In this document: positions 1 to 10,306 of the stretch, in pieces
How the letters are laid out: each line of letters starts with the position of its first letter
Position numbering within the stretch: the stretch's first letter is position 1
Assembly (NCBI GenBank): GCA_902553005.1
Contig: CACDIK010000002.1
Coordinates: forward strand, 1-64,000
From: an uncultured Alphaproteobacteria bacterium
GTDB lineage: Bacteria; Pseudomonadota; Alphaproteobacteria; HIMB59; GCA-002718135
Reading direction: 5' to 3'
DNA length: 64,000 nt
The notes under the pieces: generated by a model
Told to the model about the DNA's origin: nothing
Database searches by the model: none
Seen by the model: only the letters and a program-made list of their open reading frames with translations
Made by a program: the position numbers and the translations under genes

Positions 1-305
1 TCTTTTTATCAAATATTAGCAATTATCAGGTTGAGAATATTTTAAAAACTTTAAAATTAGATATATATTTAGATCAAAAAGTTAATTCATTATCATTTGG
101 AGAAACAAAAAAATTAGAGTTTTTACGATTAATTATAGAAAACAAAAAAACTTGGATTTTAGACGAACCTTTTTCTAATTTGGATGATGAGTCAATTGAT
201 GTAATAGCACAAACTTTTGAAGATCATCGCTCTAAGGAAGGCTCAATAATATTCAGCTCACATCAAGAATCAGAAATAAATGTTTCAGAGGAAGTTCTGC
301 TGTAA
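1..305 (+). CDS. ccmA: CcmA, heme exporter ATP-binding protein (C-terminal part, truncated by window edge)
   Basis: Open frame ending TAA at 303-305; translates ...LSFGETKKLEFLRLIIENKKTWILDEPFSNLDDESI... (ABC signature region plus Walker B 'WILDEPFSNLD'); directly upstream of ccmB. Confidence 0.85.
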   Translation, partial: FLSNISNYQVENILKTLKLDIYLDQKVNSLSFGETKKLEFLRLIIENKKTWILDEPFSNLDDESIDVIAQTFEDHRSKEGSIIFSSHQESEINVSEEVLL

Positions 306-310
306 ATAAA

Positions 311-982
311 ATGAATATTTTAAATAAAATAATTTCTTTTTATTATAGAGAGTACAAATTAAATCTAAGTGGCTTTCAAGATATTTTAACAAATATTATT
401 TTTTTCTTTGTTTCAATTTTTATATTTATTTTCTCTATTGGACCAGACAAGGAAGCAATTTCTAGTATAGGTATTGGCATTGTATGGACATTATTATTAT
501 TAAGCTCAACATTATCTTTAAGGAAATTTTATCAAGACGATTTTGAAAATGGCAATTTATTGGTTATGCATTTGAATGGATTTAGTTTTGGTTTTATTGC
601 TATTTTAAAAACTTTTTCACATTTTATCTTTGTTCAGGTACCTTTTTTAATATCTATACCGGTTGCAAGTATCTTATTAAGTATTGCAAATGATAAAATT
701 ATCTATCTGTTTTCCAGTTTTGCAATAGGATCATTTATTTTATCATGCCTGGGTTCTATTTCATCTTCAATGAACCTAATGAACCAGCGAAACTTCCTGC
801 TAGGAAGTGTTATAGTTATGATATTTAGTGTTCCAATAATTATTTTTTCTGTTGGTATTGTTAATCTTGAAGAAAACTTTAATTCTCTCATAAGTATATT
901 ATTTGGAATACTATTGATAGTTTTTGCTATAAATCCTTGGGCAAGTGGTTTGTGTCTTAAACTTGCATTAGAAAATAATTGA
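311..982 (+). CDS. ccmB: CcmB heme exporter permease
   Basis: Multi-TM protein, 223 aa, between ccmA and ccmC. Confidence 0.85.
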   Translation: MNILNKIISFYYREYKLNLSGFQDILTNIIFFFVSIFIFIFSIGPDKEAISSIGIGIVWTLLLLSSTLSLRKFYQDDFENGNLLVMHLNGFSFGFIAILKTFSHFIFVQVPFLISIPVASILLSIANDKIIYLFSSFAIGSFILSCLGSISSSMNLMNQRNFLLGSVIVMIFSVPIIIFSVGIVNLEENFNSLISILFGILLIVFAINPWASGLCLKLALENN

Positions 983-983
983 T

Positions 984-1682
984 ATGAAGTTTTTAGTTAA
1001 TCCTAGTAAATTTAATAAGGTTGCAGATTATGTATTTCTACCTGTGTTGATTTTATCAATTATTTTATTTTTTACAGGATTAATATTTGCATTTTATTTA
1101 TCCCCTGATGACTATCAACAAGGATCAACAGTACGTATAATGTATGTTCATGTTCCCAGTGCTTGGTTAGCATTACTTACCTATGCTATTATGACATTAT
1201 ATAGTATTGCGGGACTGGCCTTTAGAATACCGTTTGGATTTATCATTAACACGGCAGTAGCTCCTATTGGAGCAGTCTTTACTCTAATATGTATATTAAG
1301 TGGATCTTTGTGGGGTAAGCCAATGTGGGGTACATGGTGGGTATGGGATGCACGTTTAACCTCGGTGGCAATACTTTTTATTATTTATATTATTATTATT
1401 TTTATGAATTTATCTTTTGAAAATAGGGCTGTAAGAGAAAAAGTTGTAGCAATATTTGTTCTTGTTGGATCGATAAACCTCCCTATAATAAAATTTTCTG
1501 TAGATTGGTGGAATACCTTACATCAACCAGCAACAATAAGTAAATTATCAAAACCCAGCATTGACCCCTCAATGATGATTCCTTTAATTATTATGACTCT
1601 TGCATTTATTATGGTTGGGTTAGGAATAGCTATTTTAAGAATTAAAACAGAGATAATTTCAAGAAAATCCAATCTAAGTTAA
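984..1682 (+). CDS. ccmC: CcmC heme exporter/heme handling protein
   Basis: WGTWWVWDARLTS tryptophan-rich motif, YVHVPSAWLA; ccm operon context. Confidence 0.95.
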   Translation: MKFLVNPSKFNKVADYVFLPVLILSIILFFTGLIFAFYLSPDDYQQGSTVRIMYVHVPSAWLALLTYAIMTLYSIAGLAFRIPFGFIINTAVAPIGAVFTLICILSGSLWGKPMWGTWWVWDARLTSVAILFIIYIIIIFMNLSFENRAVREKVVAIFVLVGSINLPIIKFSVDWWNTLHQPATISKLSKPSIDPSMMIPLIIMTLAFIMVGLGIAILRIKTEIISRKSNLS

Positions 1683-1743
1683 TTTGTGACTTTTAGTCCC
1701 TTGGATTAAGTATCTTTCCTAAATTTTTTTGCTATTAGGAATT

Positions 1744-1848
1744 ATGTATTTCTGGTACATTTTAGGATCATACTTTTCAGCCTTTCTTTTAATTATTTTG
1801 TTATTATTTTTTAGTTATTTAAAATATAGACGAATAAAAAGTAAATGA
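1744..1848 (+). CDS. ccmD: CcmD small heme exporter membrane protein (34 aa, absent from supplied ORF track)
   Basis: ATG 1744, TGA 1846-1848; MYFWYILGSYFSAFLLIILLLFFSYLKYRRIKSK; one TM plus basic tail; ATGA overlap with ccmE; canonical ccmC-ccmD-ccmE position. Confidence 0.85.
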   Translation: MYFWYILGSYFSAFLLIILLLFFSYLKYRRIKSK

Positions 1849-2285
1849 GTTTACGATTTCAAAGATTGCTGCTTATATTGCTTACTTTGGTAATTATACT
1901 AAGTGCAGTCTTACTAATTTTATATAATACAAGAGAAAATGTGTCGTATTTTTACACACCATCTGAGATTGATGAGCTGGAAATCGTAATAAATAAAACG
2001 ATAAGAATAGGTGGTTTTGTAGAAAATGATAGTTTTAATAAAATTTCTTCAAGTTCATTTAAATTTAACATTACTGATGAAAAAGCATCTATACTTGTTA
2101 CTTTCAGTGGAATTCTTCCTGATTTATTTAGAGAAGGACAAGGTGCAGTGATAGAAGGTGCTTTTGTTGATAATGATATTTTTAAAGCAACTAATGTTTT
2201 TGCAAAACATGATGAAAATTATATGCCAGCGTCAATAAAAAAAGATCTGAAAGATACAGGTTATTGGAATAAAAAATATAAATGA
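1845..2285 (+). CDS. ccmE: CcmE heme chaperone
   Basis: N-terminal TM, IRIGGFVENDS, ILPDLFREGQGAVIEG motifs, C-terminal KHDENYMP heme-binding HxxxY motif. Confidence 0.95.
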   Translation: MSLRFQRLLLILLTLVIILSAVLLILYNTRENVSYFYTPSEIDELEIVINKTIRIGGFVENDSFNKISSSSFKFNITDEKASILVTFSGILPDLFREGQGAVIEGAFVDNDIFKATNVFAKHDENYMPASIKKDLKDTGYWNKKYK

Positions 2286-4144
2286 GCTCATTAGTAGGTT
2301 TTTTAAGCTTAGTTTTTGCTATTGGTATTAATTTTTATTTATTTTTTTCTAGATACATATTTAAATTTCAAAAACAGAAATTTAATTTATTCATCCGTTT
2401 TTCGTCATTATTAACTTTGTTATCTTTTTTTTCATTAATGTATGCATATGTAGTATCTGATTTCTCAAATTATAATGTCTTTCAAAACTCTCACTCAAAT
2501 AAACCCTTAATATATAAAATATCAGGTACTTGGGGAAATCATGAAGGTTCGATGCTTTTGTGGCTAAGTATATTATCAGTTTTTAGTTTCTTTTTTTCTT
2601 TTACAAAAAATATAGACGAAAGTTTTAAAAGATTAACATTAATTATCCAATCTTTACTTCATATTTTATTTGGTCTCTTTATTGTCTTTACATCTAATCC
2701 ATTTCTAGTTAATTCAATTTTAGTAAATGAAGGTTTGGGTTTAAATCCAATTTTACAAGACCCAGGTTTGGCAGTTCACCCTCCAATTTTATATGGAGGC
2801 TACGTTGGCTATTCCATAGTTTTCAGTATTGCAATCGCTGGTTTATTTCAAAATTCAGATGATGAATGGCTTTATGTTGCAAAAAAATGGTCATTGATTA
2901 GTTGGACTTTGTTAACTGGTGGAATAGCCCTAGGTTCATATTGGGCATATTATGAATTAGGCTGGGGTGGGTGGTGGTTTTGGGATCCAGTCGAAAATAT
3001 TTCACTGATGCCTTGGATAGCTGGACTTGCATTAGTTCATTCTCTTATGATGGTAAGAGGTGAGCAAGCTATTAAAAAGTGGATAGTTTTTTTATCAATT
3101 CTATGCTTTTCATTAAGTGTTTTTGGAACATTTTTGGTAAGATCTGGAATCTTAACAAGTGTACATTCATTCGCAGCAGATGCATCTAGAGGCATATTTA
3201 TATTACTAATATTTTTTATTGTGACTGGATTTGGTTTTTTAGTTTTTTTAATAAAAGAGCCAAAAAAATCAAATGCTTTAAACCTGTTATTTATCAACAA
3301 GGTTTCAGCGCTTGTAATAAATAATATTTTAATGATTATAGCAACCTTAACTATTCTTTTAGGAACTATATACCCAATTATAATTGAAGTTTTGTATAAT
3401 AAGAGAATATCAGTTGGAGGCCCTTATTTTAATGCAACAGTAATTCCTATAATGATCCCTGGTTTTTTATTAATGAGCATTGCGCCAATTTTATCCTGGC
3501 AAACTAATAAAATGCAAAATTCAAAAAAATATGTACTAGGTTTTATTATCTTAAGTATTTTAGTTTTAATTCAATCATATTTTTTAGATTTTAATACATG
3601 GGGCTTAGTTGGACTACTTCTAGGTTTTTGGATAATATTAGCCTCAATTATTGCAATCTTTTCTTCGTACAAAGTTAAATTTAATATTAAGTTTTTCCAA
3701 ATAATTAATCCTCATATAGCGCATATTGGAGTTGGTATTGCTATAGTTGGGATTACCTGTTCTAGTGTTTTTCAAAATGAGTTAGATTTTAATCTCAATG
3801 AGGGAGATAAGTTTGATGTAAATGGAAAAACAGTTTTGTTTCAGGAAATAGAAACAACTAATCAAATTAATTATCAAGCTTTAAGGGGAAAATTTTTATT
3901 TGATATTGAAAAAAATCAATCAAAAAAAATAGAGGCTGGAAAAAATTATTATCCGGTTTCTAAAATTATTACATCTGAAGCTGGCATTTTACATCAGTGG
4001 AATAAGGATATATATTTTATCCTTGGTGATCAAAAAAATAATGAGTGGTTTGTAAAAGTTTTAATTAATCCATTTGTTAGCTTTATATGGCTTGGAGTAA
4101 TAATAATGATGTATTCAGGTATAATTGCAGTTACAAGAAGATGA
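2282..4144 (+). CDS. ccmF: CcmF heme lyase
   Basis: WGGWWFWDPVENISLMPW motif, multi-TM, 620 aa, ccm context. Confidence 0.97.
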   Translation: MSSLVGFLSLVFAIGINFYLFFSRYIFKFQKQKFNLFIRFSSLLTLLSFFSLMYAYVVSDFSNYNVFQNSHSNKPLIYKISGTWGNHEGSMLLWLSILSVFSFFFSFTKNIDESFKRLTLIIQSLLHILFGLFIVFTSNPFLVNSILVNEGLGLNPILQDPGLAVHPPILYGGYVGYSIVFSIAIAGLFQNSDDEWLYVAKKWSLISWTLLTGGIALGSYWAYYELGWGGWWFWDPVENISLMPWIAGLALVHSLMMVRGEQAIKKWIVFLSILCFSLSVFGTFLVRSGILTSVHSFAADASRGIFILLIFFIVTGFGFLVFLIKEPKKSNALNLLFINKVSALVINNILMIIATLTILLGTIYPIIIEVLYNKRISVGGPYFNATVIPIMIPGFLLMSIAPILSWQTNKMQNSKKYVLGFIILSILVLIQSYFLDFNTWGLVGLLLGFWIILASIIAIFSSYKVKFNIKFFQIINPHIAHIGVGIAIVGITCSSVFQNELDFNLNEGDKFDVNGKTVLFQEIETTNQINYQALRGKFLFDIEKNQSKKIEAGKNYYPVSKIITSEAGILHQWNKDIYFILGDQKNNEWFVKVLINPFVSFIWLGVIIMMYSGIIAVTRR

Positions 4145-4665
4145 GAAGAATATTTATTTTAACACCATTATTAGTACTTTTAATAATATGTATTTTTTCA
4201 CTAGTTTATTTATTAAGTGGTAAAGATCCGAATAAACCACCAAGTGCACTTTTAAATAAAGATGTTCCTATTTTTGAAAGTACTTCATTGTACAATTCTA
4301 AAGAGATAATTAAAACAATAGACATAAAAAATAAAAAAACCTTGATTAATTTTTTTGCTTCTTGGTGTAGTCCTTGTAAAATAGAGCATCCACTCTTTTT
4401 TGAAATTCGTAAAAAACATCCAGAATTATATTTGTTGGGATTTAATCATAAAGATCCAACTACAGATGCAAAAAAATATTTAGAGGATGATGGAAATCCA
4501 TATGATTTTGTTGGTGTAGATGCTGATGGATTAATTGCATTAGAGTTTGGTGTTTTTGGACTGCCAGAAACATATTTAATTAATGAAGATGGTAAGATTA
4601 TATTTAAGTTTATGGGTCCAATAACCAAGGATGTTTTGAAAAATGAAATCGAGCCACTTCTTTAA
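4141..4665 (+). CDS. ccmG: CcmG/DsbE thiol:disulfide interchange protein (start refined from 4087 to the ATGA-overlapping ATG at 4141)
   Basis: MRRIFILTPLLVLLIICIFSLVYL signal anchor, FFASWCSPCKIEHP redoxin active site. Confidence 0.93.
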   Translation: MRRIFILTPLLVLLIICIFSLVYLLSGKDPNKPPSALLNKDVPIFESTSLYNSKEIIKTIDIKNKKTLINFFASWCSPCKIEHPLFFEIRKKHPELYLLGFNHKDPTTDAKKYLEDDGNPYDFVGVDADGLIALEFGVFGLPETYLINEDGKIIFKFMGPITKDVLKNEIEPLL

Positions 4666-5029
4666 AATTCTACATATAACAATTTTAAGTTTAATGTTTT
4701 TTACTTTCAAAATATATGCACTAGAAAATATCGATGAAAGAGTAAAAAATTTAACCTTAGAGTTACGTTGTATGACTTGTCAAAACCAAAGTATTTATGA
4801 CTCGGATGCTGAATTCTCAAATGATATCAAAAAAATAGTTAAACAAAAATTACAGGCTGGTGAAAGTGAAAGAGATATCAAGAAGTTTTTAGTTGAAAGA
4901 TATGGTGAATACATTCTTTTTAGACCACTTATGAACTATAATAATATTTTTCTTTGGAGTTTTCCTTTTATATTACTAATAATTGGCGTATTTTTTGTAT
5001 TAATTAAGACCAAAACAAAAAAGGCTTGA
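4643..5029 (+). CDS. ccmH: CcmH/CcmL cytochrome c maturation protein
   Basis: LRCMTCQNQSIYDSDAEF motif with CxxC, C-terminal TM. Confidence 0.95.
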   Translation: MKSSHFFKILHITILSLMFFTFKIYALENIDERVKNLTLELRCMTCQNQSIYDSDAEFSNDIKKIVKQKLQAGESERDIKKFLVERYGEYILFRPLMNYNNIFLWSFPFILLIIGVFFVLIKTKTKKA

Positions 5030-5105
5030 ACAATTTATTTTGTTTTTTTTTATTTAGCTTATATGGTTTCCTTATAATTTAGAAATACTTCTTCAAGGAG
5101 GAAAC

Positions 5106-5939
5106 GTGAAAAAATTTATAATATACTTATTATCAATTGGTATTTTTGGAGTGGCATCAATTGCAAATTCACAAACAATAAGAATTGGTACAGAAGGTGC
5201 TTATCCACCATGGAATAATCTAAACTCAGCTGGTGAACTAGAGGGTGCAGAGATAGACTTTGGTAACGAAGCTTGCAAAAGAATGGGTGTTACTTGTGAG
5301 TGGGTAACTCAAGATTGGGATGGTATAATACCTGCCCTTCTTCAAGGCAAATATGACATTATTATTGCTGGAATGTCTATTACTGAAGAAAGAAAAGAAA
5401 AAGTTAATTTTACAACTGGTTATATGACTGATGGTGCAAGATTTGCTGTTTTAAAAAATAGTGGCTTAGCAAATTTAAATATTGCAGGTATGGCTAAAGT
5501 TAATCTTAATAATGCAGGTGGAAAAGAACAGGCTGCAATAGGTCAACTAATTGCTGCAATGGACGGTAAAACTGTCTGTGTTCAATCTTCAACAATTCAC
5601 CAAAATTTCTTAGAAAAACATATGTCTGGTGCGGTAGATGTAAAACTTTACCAAGCGGTTGACGATCACAATTTAGATTTAGCTGCTGGAAGATGTGATG
5701 CGGTTCTTGCTGACGTAGGATCAATTATTGATTTTATGGAATCTGATGGTGGTGTTGATGTTGCATTTACTGGTCCAACTTTTTCTGGTGGAGTCTTCGG
5801 CGATGGTGTTGGTGGAGCAGTTAGAAAAGAAGATACAGATATCTTAGAGATGTGGAATGCTGCTATTGCAGAAATGTCTAAAGATGGGACTACTGCTGAA
5901 ATAACTAAAGTGTGGTTTGGTAGAGACATTTCTATGTAA
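5106..5939 (+). CDS. Amino-acid ABC transporter periplasmic substrate-binding protein (polar/basic amino-acid type)
   Basis: GTG start preceded by aaggagg; signal peptide; RIGTEGAYPPWNNLNSAGELEGAEIDFGNEACKRMG, family 3 SBP. Confidence 0.9.
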   Translation: MKKFIIYLLSIGIFGVASIANSQTIRIGTEGAYPPWNNLNSAGELEGAEIDFGNEACKRMGVTCEWVTQDWDGIIPALLQGKYDIIIAGMSITEERKEKVNFTTGYMTDGARFAVLKNSGLANLNIAGMAKVNLNNAGGKEQAAIGQLIAAMDGKTVCVQSSTIHQNFLEKHMSGAVDVKLYQAVDDHNLDLAAGRCDAVLADVGSIIDFMESDGGVDVAFTGPTFSGGVFGDGVGGAVRKEDTDILEMWNAAIAEMSKDGTTAEITKVWFGRDISM

Positions 5940-5960
5940 ATACATCGTATATTAGTTAAA

Positions 5961-5988
5961 AAGCGGTCTCATAGACCGCTTTTTTTTA
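5961..5988 (+). terminator. Rho-independent terminator after the SBP gene
   Basis: aagcggtct-cat-agaccgctt hairpin followed by T-run. Confidence 0.9.
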
Positions 5989-6036
5989 ATAAAATTATAG
6001 TAATAATGATTAAATAAAATTAAACAAAAATTTATA

Positions 6037-6318
6037 ATGAATTCTCTTTTGTATTTAATTATCCAAGTAATAAACCTATTTCAATTTGTTCTCATAATTT
6101 ACATAATTCTAACATGGTTAGTAAACTTTAATGTAATTAATACAGGTAATAGATTAGTTTATAGCGTCCTAGATGCTTTATATCGATTATGTGAACCAAG
6201 CTTAAATTTTGTTAGAAGATACTTACCTAATTTTGGATCCATAGATTTATCTCCTATAGTTGTTTACCTAGGTTTGTGGTTTATTAAAAGTTTATTAATT
6301 GAGTATTGGCCTAGATAA
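6037..6318 (+). CDS. YggT family membrane protein
   Basis: 93 aa, two TMs, repeated YIILTWLVNF / LSPIVVYLGLWF pattern. Confidence 0.8.
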   Translation: MNSLLYLIIQVINLFQFVLIIYIILTWLVNFNVINTGNRLVYSVLDALYRLCEPSLNFVRRYLPNFGSIDLSPIVVYLGLWFIKSLLIEYWPR

Positions 6319-6320
6319 TT

Positions 6321-7199
6321 ATGCCACAAATCTTAGATGGAAAAAAAGTAGCGCAAAAATTAAAAGATGAGCTAAAAATAGAAATTGATAATTTAAAGTC
6401 AAAATTTAATTTTGTTCCGGGGTTAGCTGTAGTTCAAGTAGGAAATGTCTCTGCAAGTAGTGTCTATGTTAAAGCAAAAACAAAAGCTGCTAAAGAGGTT
6501 GGAATTAATGTTTTTGATCATCATCTAGAGGAGACAACTAACCAAGATGAGTTAATCAATTTAATTAATCAGTTAAATATTGATAAAAATATAAATGGCA
6601 TACTTGTACAACTACCTCTCCCAAAAACAATAAATGAAGAGACTGTTCTAAATAGTATAATTCCAGAAAAAGATGCAGATGGCTTTCATCCATTAAATGT
6701 CGGTAAACTTTCTATCAGCCAAAAAAATGATGAAAAATTATTGATTCCATGCACTCCATATGGTTGTCTGTTACTTTTACGAGAACTTGACATTAATTTA
6801 GCTGGTAAAAATGCTGTGGTGATTGGAAGATCAAATATAGTTGGAAAACCTATGTCTCAATTATTACTCAAGGAATCTTGTACTATAACAACAGTTCATT
6901 CAAAAACTGTAAATATTGAAAATATTTGTAAAAATGCTGATATTTTAGTAGCTGCTATAGGTAAGCCTGAGTTTGTAAAAAAAAATTGGGTAAAAGAAGG
7001 CGCAATTGTTATTGATGTGGGTATAAATAGAATCAAAATAAATGAAGAAAAATCTAAATTAGTTGGTGATGTTCTATTTAGTGAAGTGGAAAATATTGTA
7101 AGTGCAATTACTCCAGTTCCCGGAGGAGTAGGGCCAATGACTATTGCTTGTCTTCTAAGAAACACAACTATAGCCTTTAAAAATTCATATGACGTATAA
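6321..7199 (+). CDS. folD: FolD methylenetetrahydrofolate dehydrogenase/cyclohydrolase
   Basis: GILVQLPLPKTIN, VIGRSNIVGKPMSQLLL, PVPGGVGPMTIACLL motifs. Confidence 0.97.
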   Translation: MPQILDGKKVAQKLKDELKIEIDNLKSKFNFVPGLAVVQVGNVSASSVYVKAKTKAAKEVGINVFDHHLEETTNQDELINLINQLNIDKNINGILVQLPLPKTINEETVLNSIIPEKDADGFHPLNVGKLSISQKNDEKLLIPCTPYGCLLLLRELDINLAGKNAVVIGRSNIVGKPMSQLLLKESCTITTVHSKTVNIENICKNADILVAAIGKPEFVKKNWVKEGAIVIDVGINRIKINEEKSKLVGDVLFSEVENIVSAITPVPGGVGPMTIACLLRNTTIAFKNSYDV

Positions 7200-7288
7200 A
7201 AATTAGCTGTAAAGCAAAATAAAGTTTAAAAACAAAATTAGAAATAAATGGAAACTAAAGATTTAAATTTATTAAATAATTATATTTT

Positions 7289-8032
7289 TTATTTGTTCCC
7301 CTTTTTATGCTTTATATATTTATTAATAAAATTGTCATGATCCATTACGTCTAAATCTTGTTTTTTTGACCAATTCCCAAGTATCTTTTCTTCATAGTTG
7401 GAGTGCTCTTGAGTATAATTTTTTAAAAACATGAATCTTGATCTAGTTGCATCAAGAGCATGACAATCAGTAAATGCAGGTAAGCTATATATTAAGTCGT
7501 AAGTATAATAGCTGGTATATTGATTAAAAAAAATATCTAATAATTTTTGTTTTTTTTTGTTTAGTAACAAATTGTTAAAACCAATAAACCCCGATTCTGT
7601 ATAATAGCCAATCCTATCATAAATTGATAACAAAGTGTCTTCAGGCAAACATTGATTAAACCAACTATTAGGAATTTTACTAAGAAATTCAGTATCTGCA
7701 TCAATATAAAAAAATTGTTCAGAGTATTTTCTTGCATCGCTCTGAGCAAAAACCTTATAAGAAAATCTTACAGGATCTAATAAATAAGATACTTTTGAAT
7801 TAATTTTAGACTTTTCTTTATTTCTCTCAATAAATTTGTAACATAAAGGCTGTTCTGTAAATAAGTTTAGATAAACTATATTTTTATTTTTAGGATATAA
7901 GTCTACATTATCTTCAACATAACAGTAAAGTTTGAGACTTTGATCTGTTTTTATAAAACTATCAATAAGTTTGTTTGCGTATTTTTCAAATAGTGAAAAA
8001 TTAAAAGTTGTAACAAAAATTTTTTTAATCAT
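7289..8032 (-). CDS. Putative glycosyltransferase-like protein
   Basis: DXD-like FFYIDADTEFLSKIP motif; weak family resemblance only. Confidence 0.5.
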   Translation of the reverse strand: MIKKIFVTTFNFSLFEKYANKLIDSFIKTDQSLKLYCYVEDNVDLYPKNKNIVYLNLFTEQPLCYKFIERNKEKSKINSKVSYLLDPVRFSYKVFAQSDARKYSEQFFYIDADTEFLSKIPNSWFNQCLPEDTLLSIYDRIGYYTESGFIGFNNLLLNKKKQKLLDIFFNQYTSYYTYDLIYSLPAFTDCHALDATRSRFMFLKNYTQEHSNYEEKILGNWSKKQDLDVMDHDNFINKYIKHKKGNK

Positions 8033-8044
8033 TTAGTATTAAGT

Positions 8045-9226
8045 CTAATTTTTTAATCTTAATGAAGAAATTTTTATAAAACCTTCTGCATCTTTTTGAT
8101 TATAATCTCCTACTTCATCAAATGATACCAAAGATAATTTATATTTGCTTAAAGGAGATTTACGTCCACTTATAATTATGTTTCCTTTATAAAGTTTTAA
8201 TCTGACCTCACCAGTTACATTTTTTTGGGTTGAGTCTATTAAATTTTGCATAGCAATTCTTTCGGAAGAAAACCAAAAACCGTTATATATAGTTTCAGCA
8301 TACTTTGGCATAATTTCATCTTTTAAATGGGCTTCCCCCCTATCAAGAGTTATACTTTCTATTGCTCTATGAGCTTTTAGTAATATTGATCCACCAGGAG
8401 TTTCATAGATACCTCTAGACTTCATTCCTACAAAACGATTTTCTACAATATCCTCTCTTCCTATTCCGTGTTCAAAGCCATATTTATTTAATTCAGTAAG
8501 TATTTCATGGGGTTTCAATTCTTTTTGATTGATAGCCACTACATCTCCACCTTTAAAACTTAAGGTAATTTCATCAGGTGAATTTTTAGAATTGTCTATT
8601 GATTTAGTTCTTGAAAAAACATACTCGGGCGCTTCTTTCCATGGATCCTCTAAAATCTTTCCCTCAGAAGATGTATGCAGTAAGTTAGCATCTGTACTGA
8701 ATGGCGCCTCTCCTTTTTTGTCTTTTGGAATAGAAATTTGGTTTTTTTCTGCAAAATTAATTAGATCTTTTCTTGAATTCAAATCCCATTCTCTCCATGG
8801 AGATATTACTTTAATTTCTGAATTATTTGCATAGTAGCCTAACTCAAACCTAACTTGATCATTCCCTTTACCTGTTGCTCCATGGGCTACAGTATCTGCA
8901 CCTACTTCTTCAGCAATTTCAATTTGTCTTTTAGCTATTAAGGGTCGTGCTATAGCAGTTCCTAAATAATAAGATCCCTCATAAATAGCGTTTGCTCTAA
9001 ACATGGGAAATACGTAATTTTTGACAAATTCTTCTTTTAAGTCTTCTACAAAAATCTCTTTCACCCCTAGAGACTCTGCTTTTTTTCTAACTGGAGATAA
9101 CTCTTCACCTTGACCAAGATCAGCTGTGAATGTAACAACGGGACATTCATATTTATTTTGAAGCCACTTAAGTATAACACTAGTATCTAATCCACCGGAG
9201 TAAGCTAAAACAATTTTTTTAGGCAT
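8045..9226 (-). CDS. argG: Argininosuccinate synthase
   Basis: [36 protein letters not shown]. Confidence 0.98.
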   Translation of the reverse strand: MPKKIVLAYSGGLDTSVILKWLQNKYECPVVTFTADLGQGEELSPVRKKAESLGVKEIFVEDLKEEFVKNYVFPMFRANAIYEGSYYLGTAIARPLIAKRQIEIAEEVGADTVAHGATGKGNDQVRFELGYYANNSEIKVISPWREWDLNSRKDLINFAEKNQISIPKDKKGEAPFSTDANLLHTSSEGKILEDPWKEAPEYVFSRTKSIDNSKNSPDEITLSFKGGDVVAINQKELKPHEILTELNKYGFEHGIGREDIVENRFVGMKSRGIYETPGGSILLKAHRAIESITLDRGEAHLKDEIMPKYAETIYNGFWFSSERIAMQNLIDSTQKNVTGEVRLKLYKGNIIISGRKSPLSKYKLSLVSFDEVGDYNQKDAEGFIKISSLRLKN

Positions 9227-9700
9227 TTAACATTCTTCAATTAATTTATTATAAACTGCAGTAAAGCCATTGAGTGTATATTTATCATTAGTAACAGTAC
9301 CTCTAGAAGACTCGCCTGTAACTTTAAGTTCAAGCCCTTTTTTCATAGCAAAAATTACTTTAGCATCTTCTTCAGTCCAAGCAGCAGTTGGCAAATCCTC
9401 AGTTGTATAAAATTTGTATTCTCCTTTATCTATATTTATAATAATATCAGAAGGTACTTTGTAACTATAACCAGCCTCTATTTGAACTACTGTGTCTGGA
9501 TTACCTATATTTTTATAGACTAAAACGTAGAAGTCTCCCCTTTTCTTATCACTTGGTAAATCTGTATCTATTGCTAAACTCCCAATATAACAGTACTCAT
9601 CAGTTTTCTCAAATGACCATTTACCCACCTCTAGGGCGATTAATGTGCTAGGTAGTGCTACATATAGCACTATAAAAAACTTAATAAAAATTTTCATCAA
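9227..9700 (-). CDS. Invasion-associated locus B (IalB)-like secreted protein
   Basis: Signal peptide, two Cys, VGKWSFEKTDEYCYIGS...; stop abuts argG start. Confidence 0.65.
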   Translation of the reverse strand: MMKIFIKFFIVLYVALPSTLIALEVGKWSFEKTDEYCYIGSLAIDTDLPSDKKRGDFYVLVYKNIGNPDTVVQIEAGYSYKVPSDIIINIDKGEYKFYTTEDLPTAAWTEEDAKVIFAMKKGLELKVTGESSRGTVTNDKYTLNGFTAVYNKLIEEC

Positions 9701-9769
9701 TGGCCTCTTTTAGTATATCTTATGCAAATAGTTAAGAAAGTTTAGACAAAGTTAGAACCTTTTTAAAAT

Positions 9770-10306
9770 ATGGAAAAAATACATTTAACCAACTTAATGA
9801 AAAGAATTCAAAAAGACCGCGACGAATTGGCTTTCTCTGAAATTTTCGATTTTTTTGCCCCAAAAGTTAATGCTTATTTTATTCAAAATAATATCAAATT
9901 TGAAAGCTCTGAAGAGTTAACGCAGGAGGTTTTGAGCACTGTTTGGGTAAAATCAAATCTGTATGAACCAGAAAAATCCGCTCTTTCTACATGGATTTTT
10001 ACTATTGCAAGAAACAAAAAGATAGACTTTTACAGGAAAAATTCAAAGATAGATTTCAGAGAAGAAGACATAAGGGACTTTTTATACCAAGATAAAGAAG
10101 TTGATCCAGTTGAGGAAATCGAGACAAACAAACAAATTGAACAAATAAATAATCAATTAAATGAACAACAGAAAATAATGATAAAAATGAATTTTTTTGA
10201 GAACAAAAGTCATAAAAAAATTGCCGAAGAGCTTGAAATTCCTCTTGGGACAGTTAAATCTAAAATAAGGCATATTTTGAAAAATGTGCAGAAAATGTTA
10301 GTATGA
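9770..10306 (+). CDS. ECF-family RNA polymerase sigma factor (RpoE/ECF11-like)
   Basis: Sigma-70 region 2 (EELTQEVLSTVWVKSNLYEPEKSALSTWIFTIARNKKIDFYRK) and region 4 (KKIAEELEIPLGTVKSKIRHILK); ATGA-coupled to ChrR-like gene. Confidence 0.93.
   Translation: MEKIHLTNLMKRIQKDRDELAFSEIFDFFAPKVNAYFIQNNIKFESSEELTQEVLSTVWVKSNLYEPEKSALSTWIFTIARNKKIDFYRKNSKIDFREEDIRDFLYQDKEVDPVEEIETNKQIEQINNQLNEQQKIMIKMNFFENKSHKKIAEELEIPLGTVKSKIRHILKNVQKMLV

Noticed and set aside
4087-4140. Upstream start of the ccmG ORF in the track
   Set aside because: Overlaps ccmF; the ATGA-coupled ATG at 4141 gives a proper signal anchor
5506-5929. Antisense ORFs (5506..5724 -, 5666..5929 -) over the SBP gene
   Set aside because: Fully antisense to a well-supported CDS; low-complexity translations, no recognisable motifs
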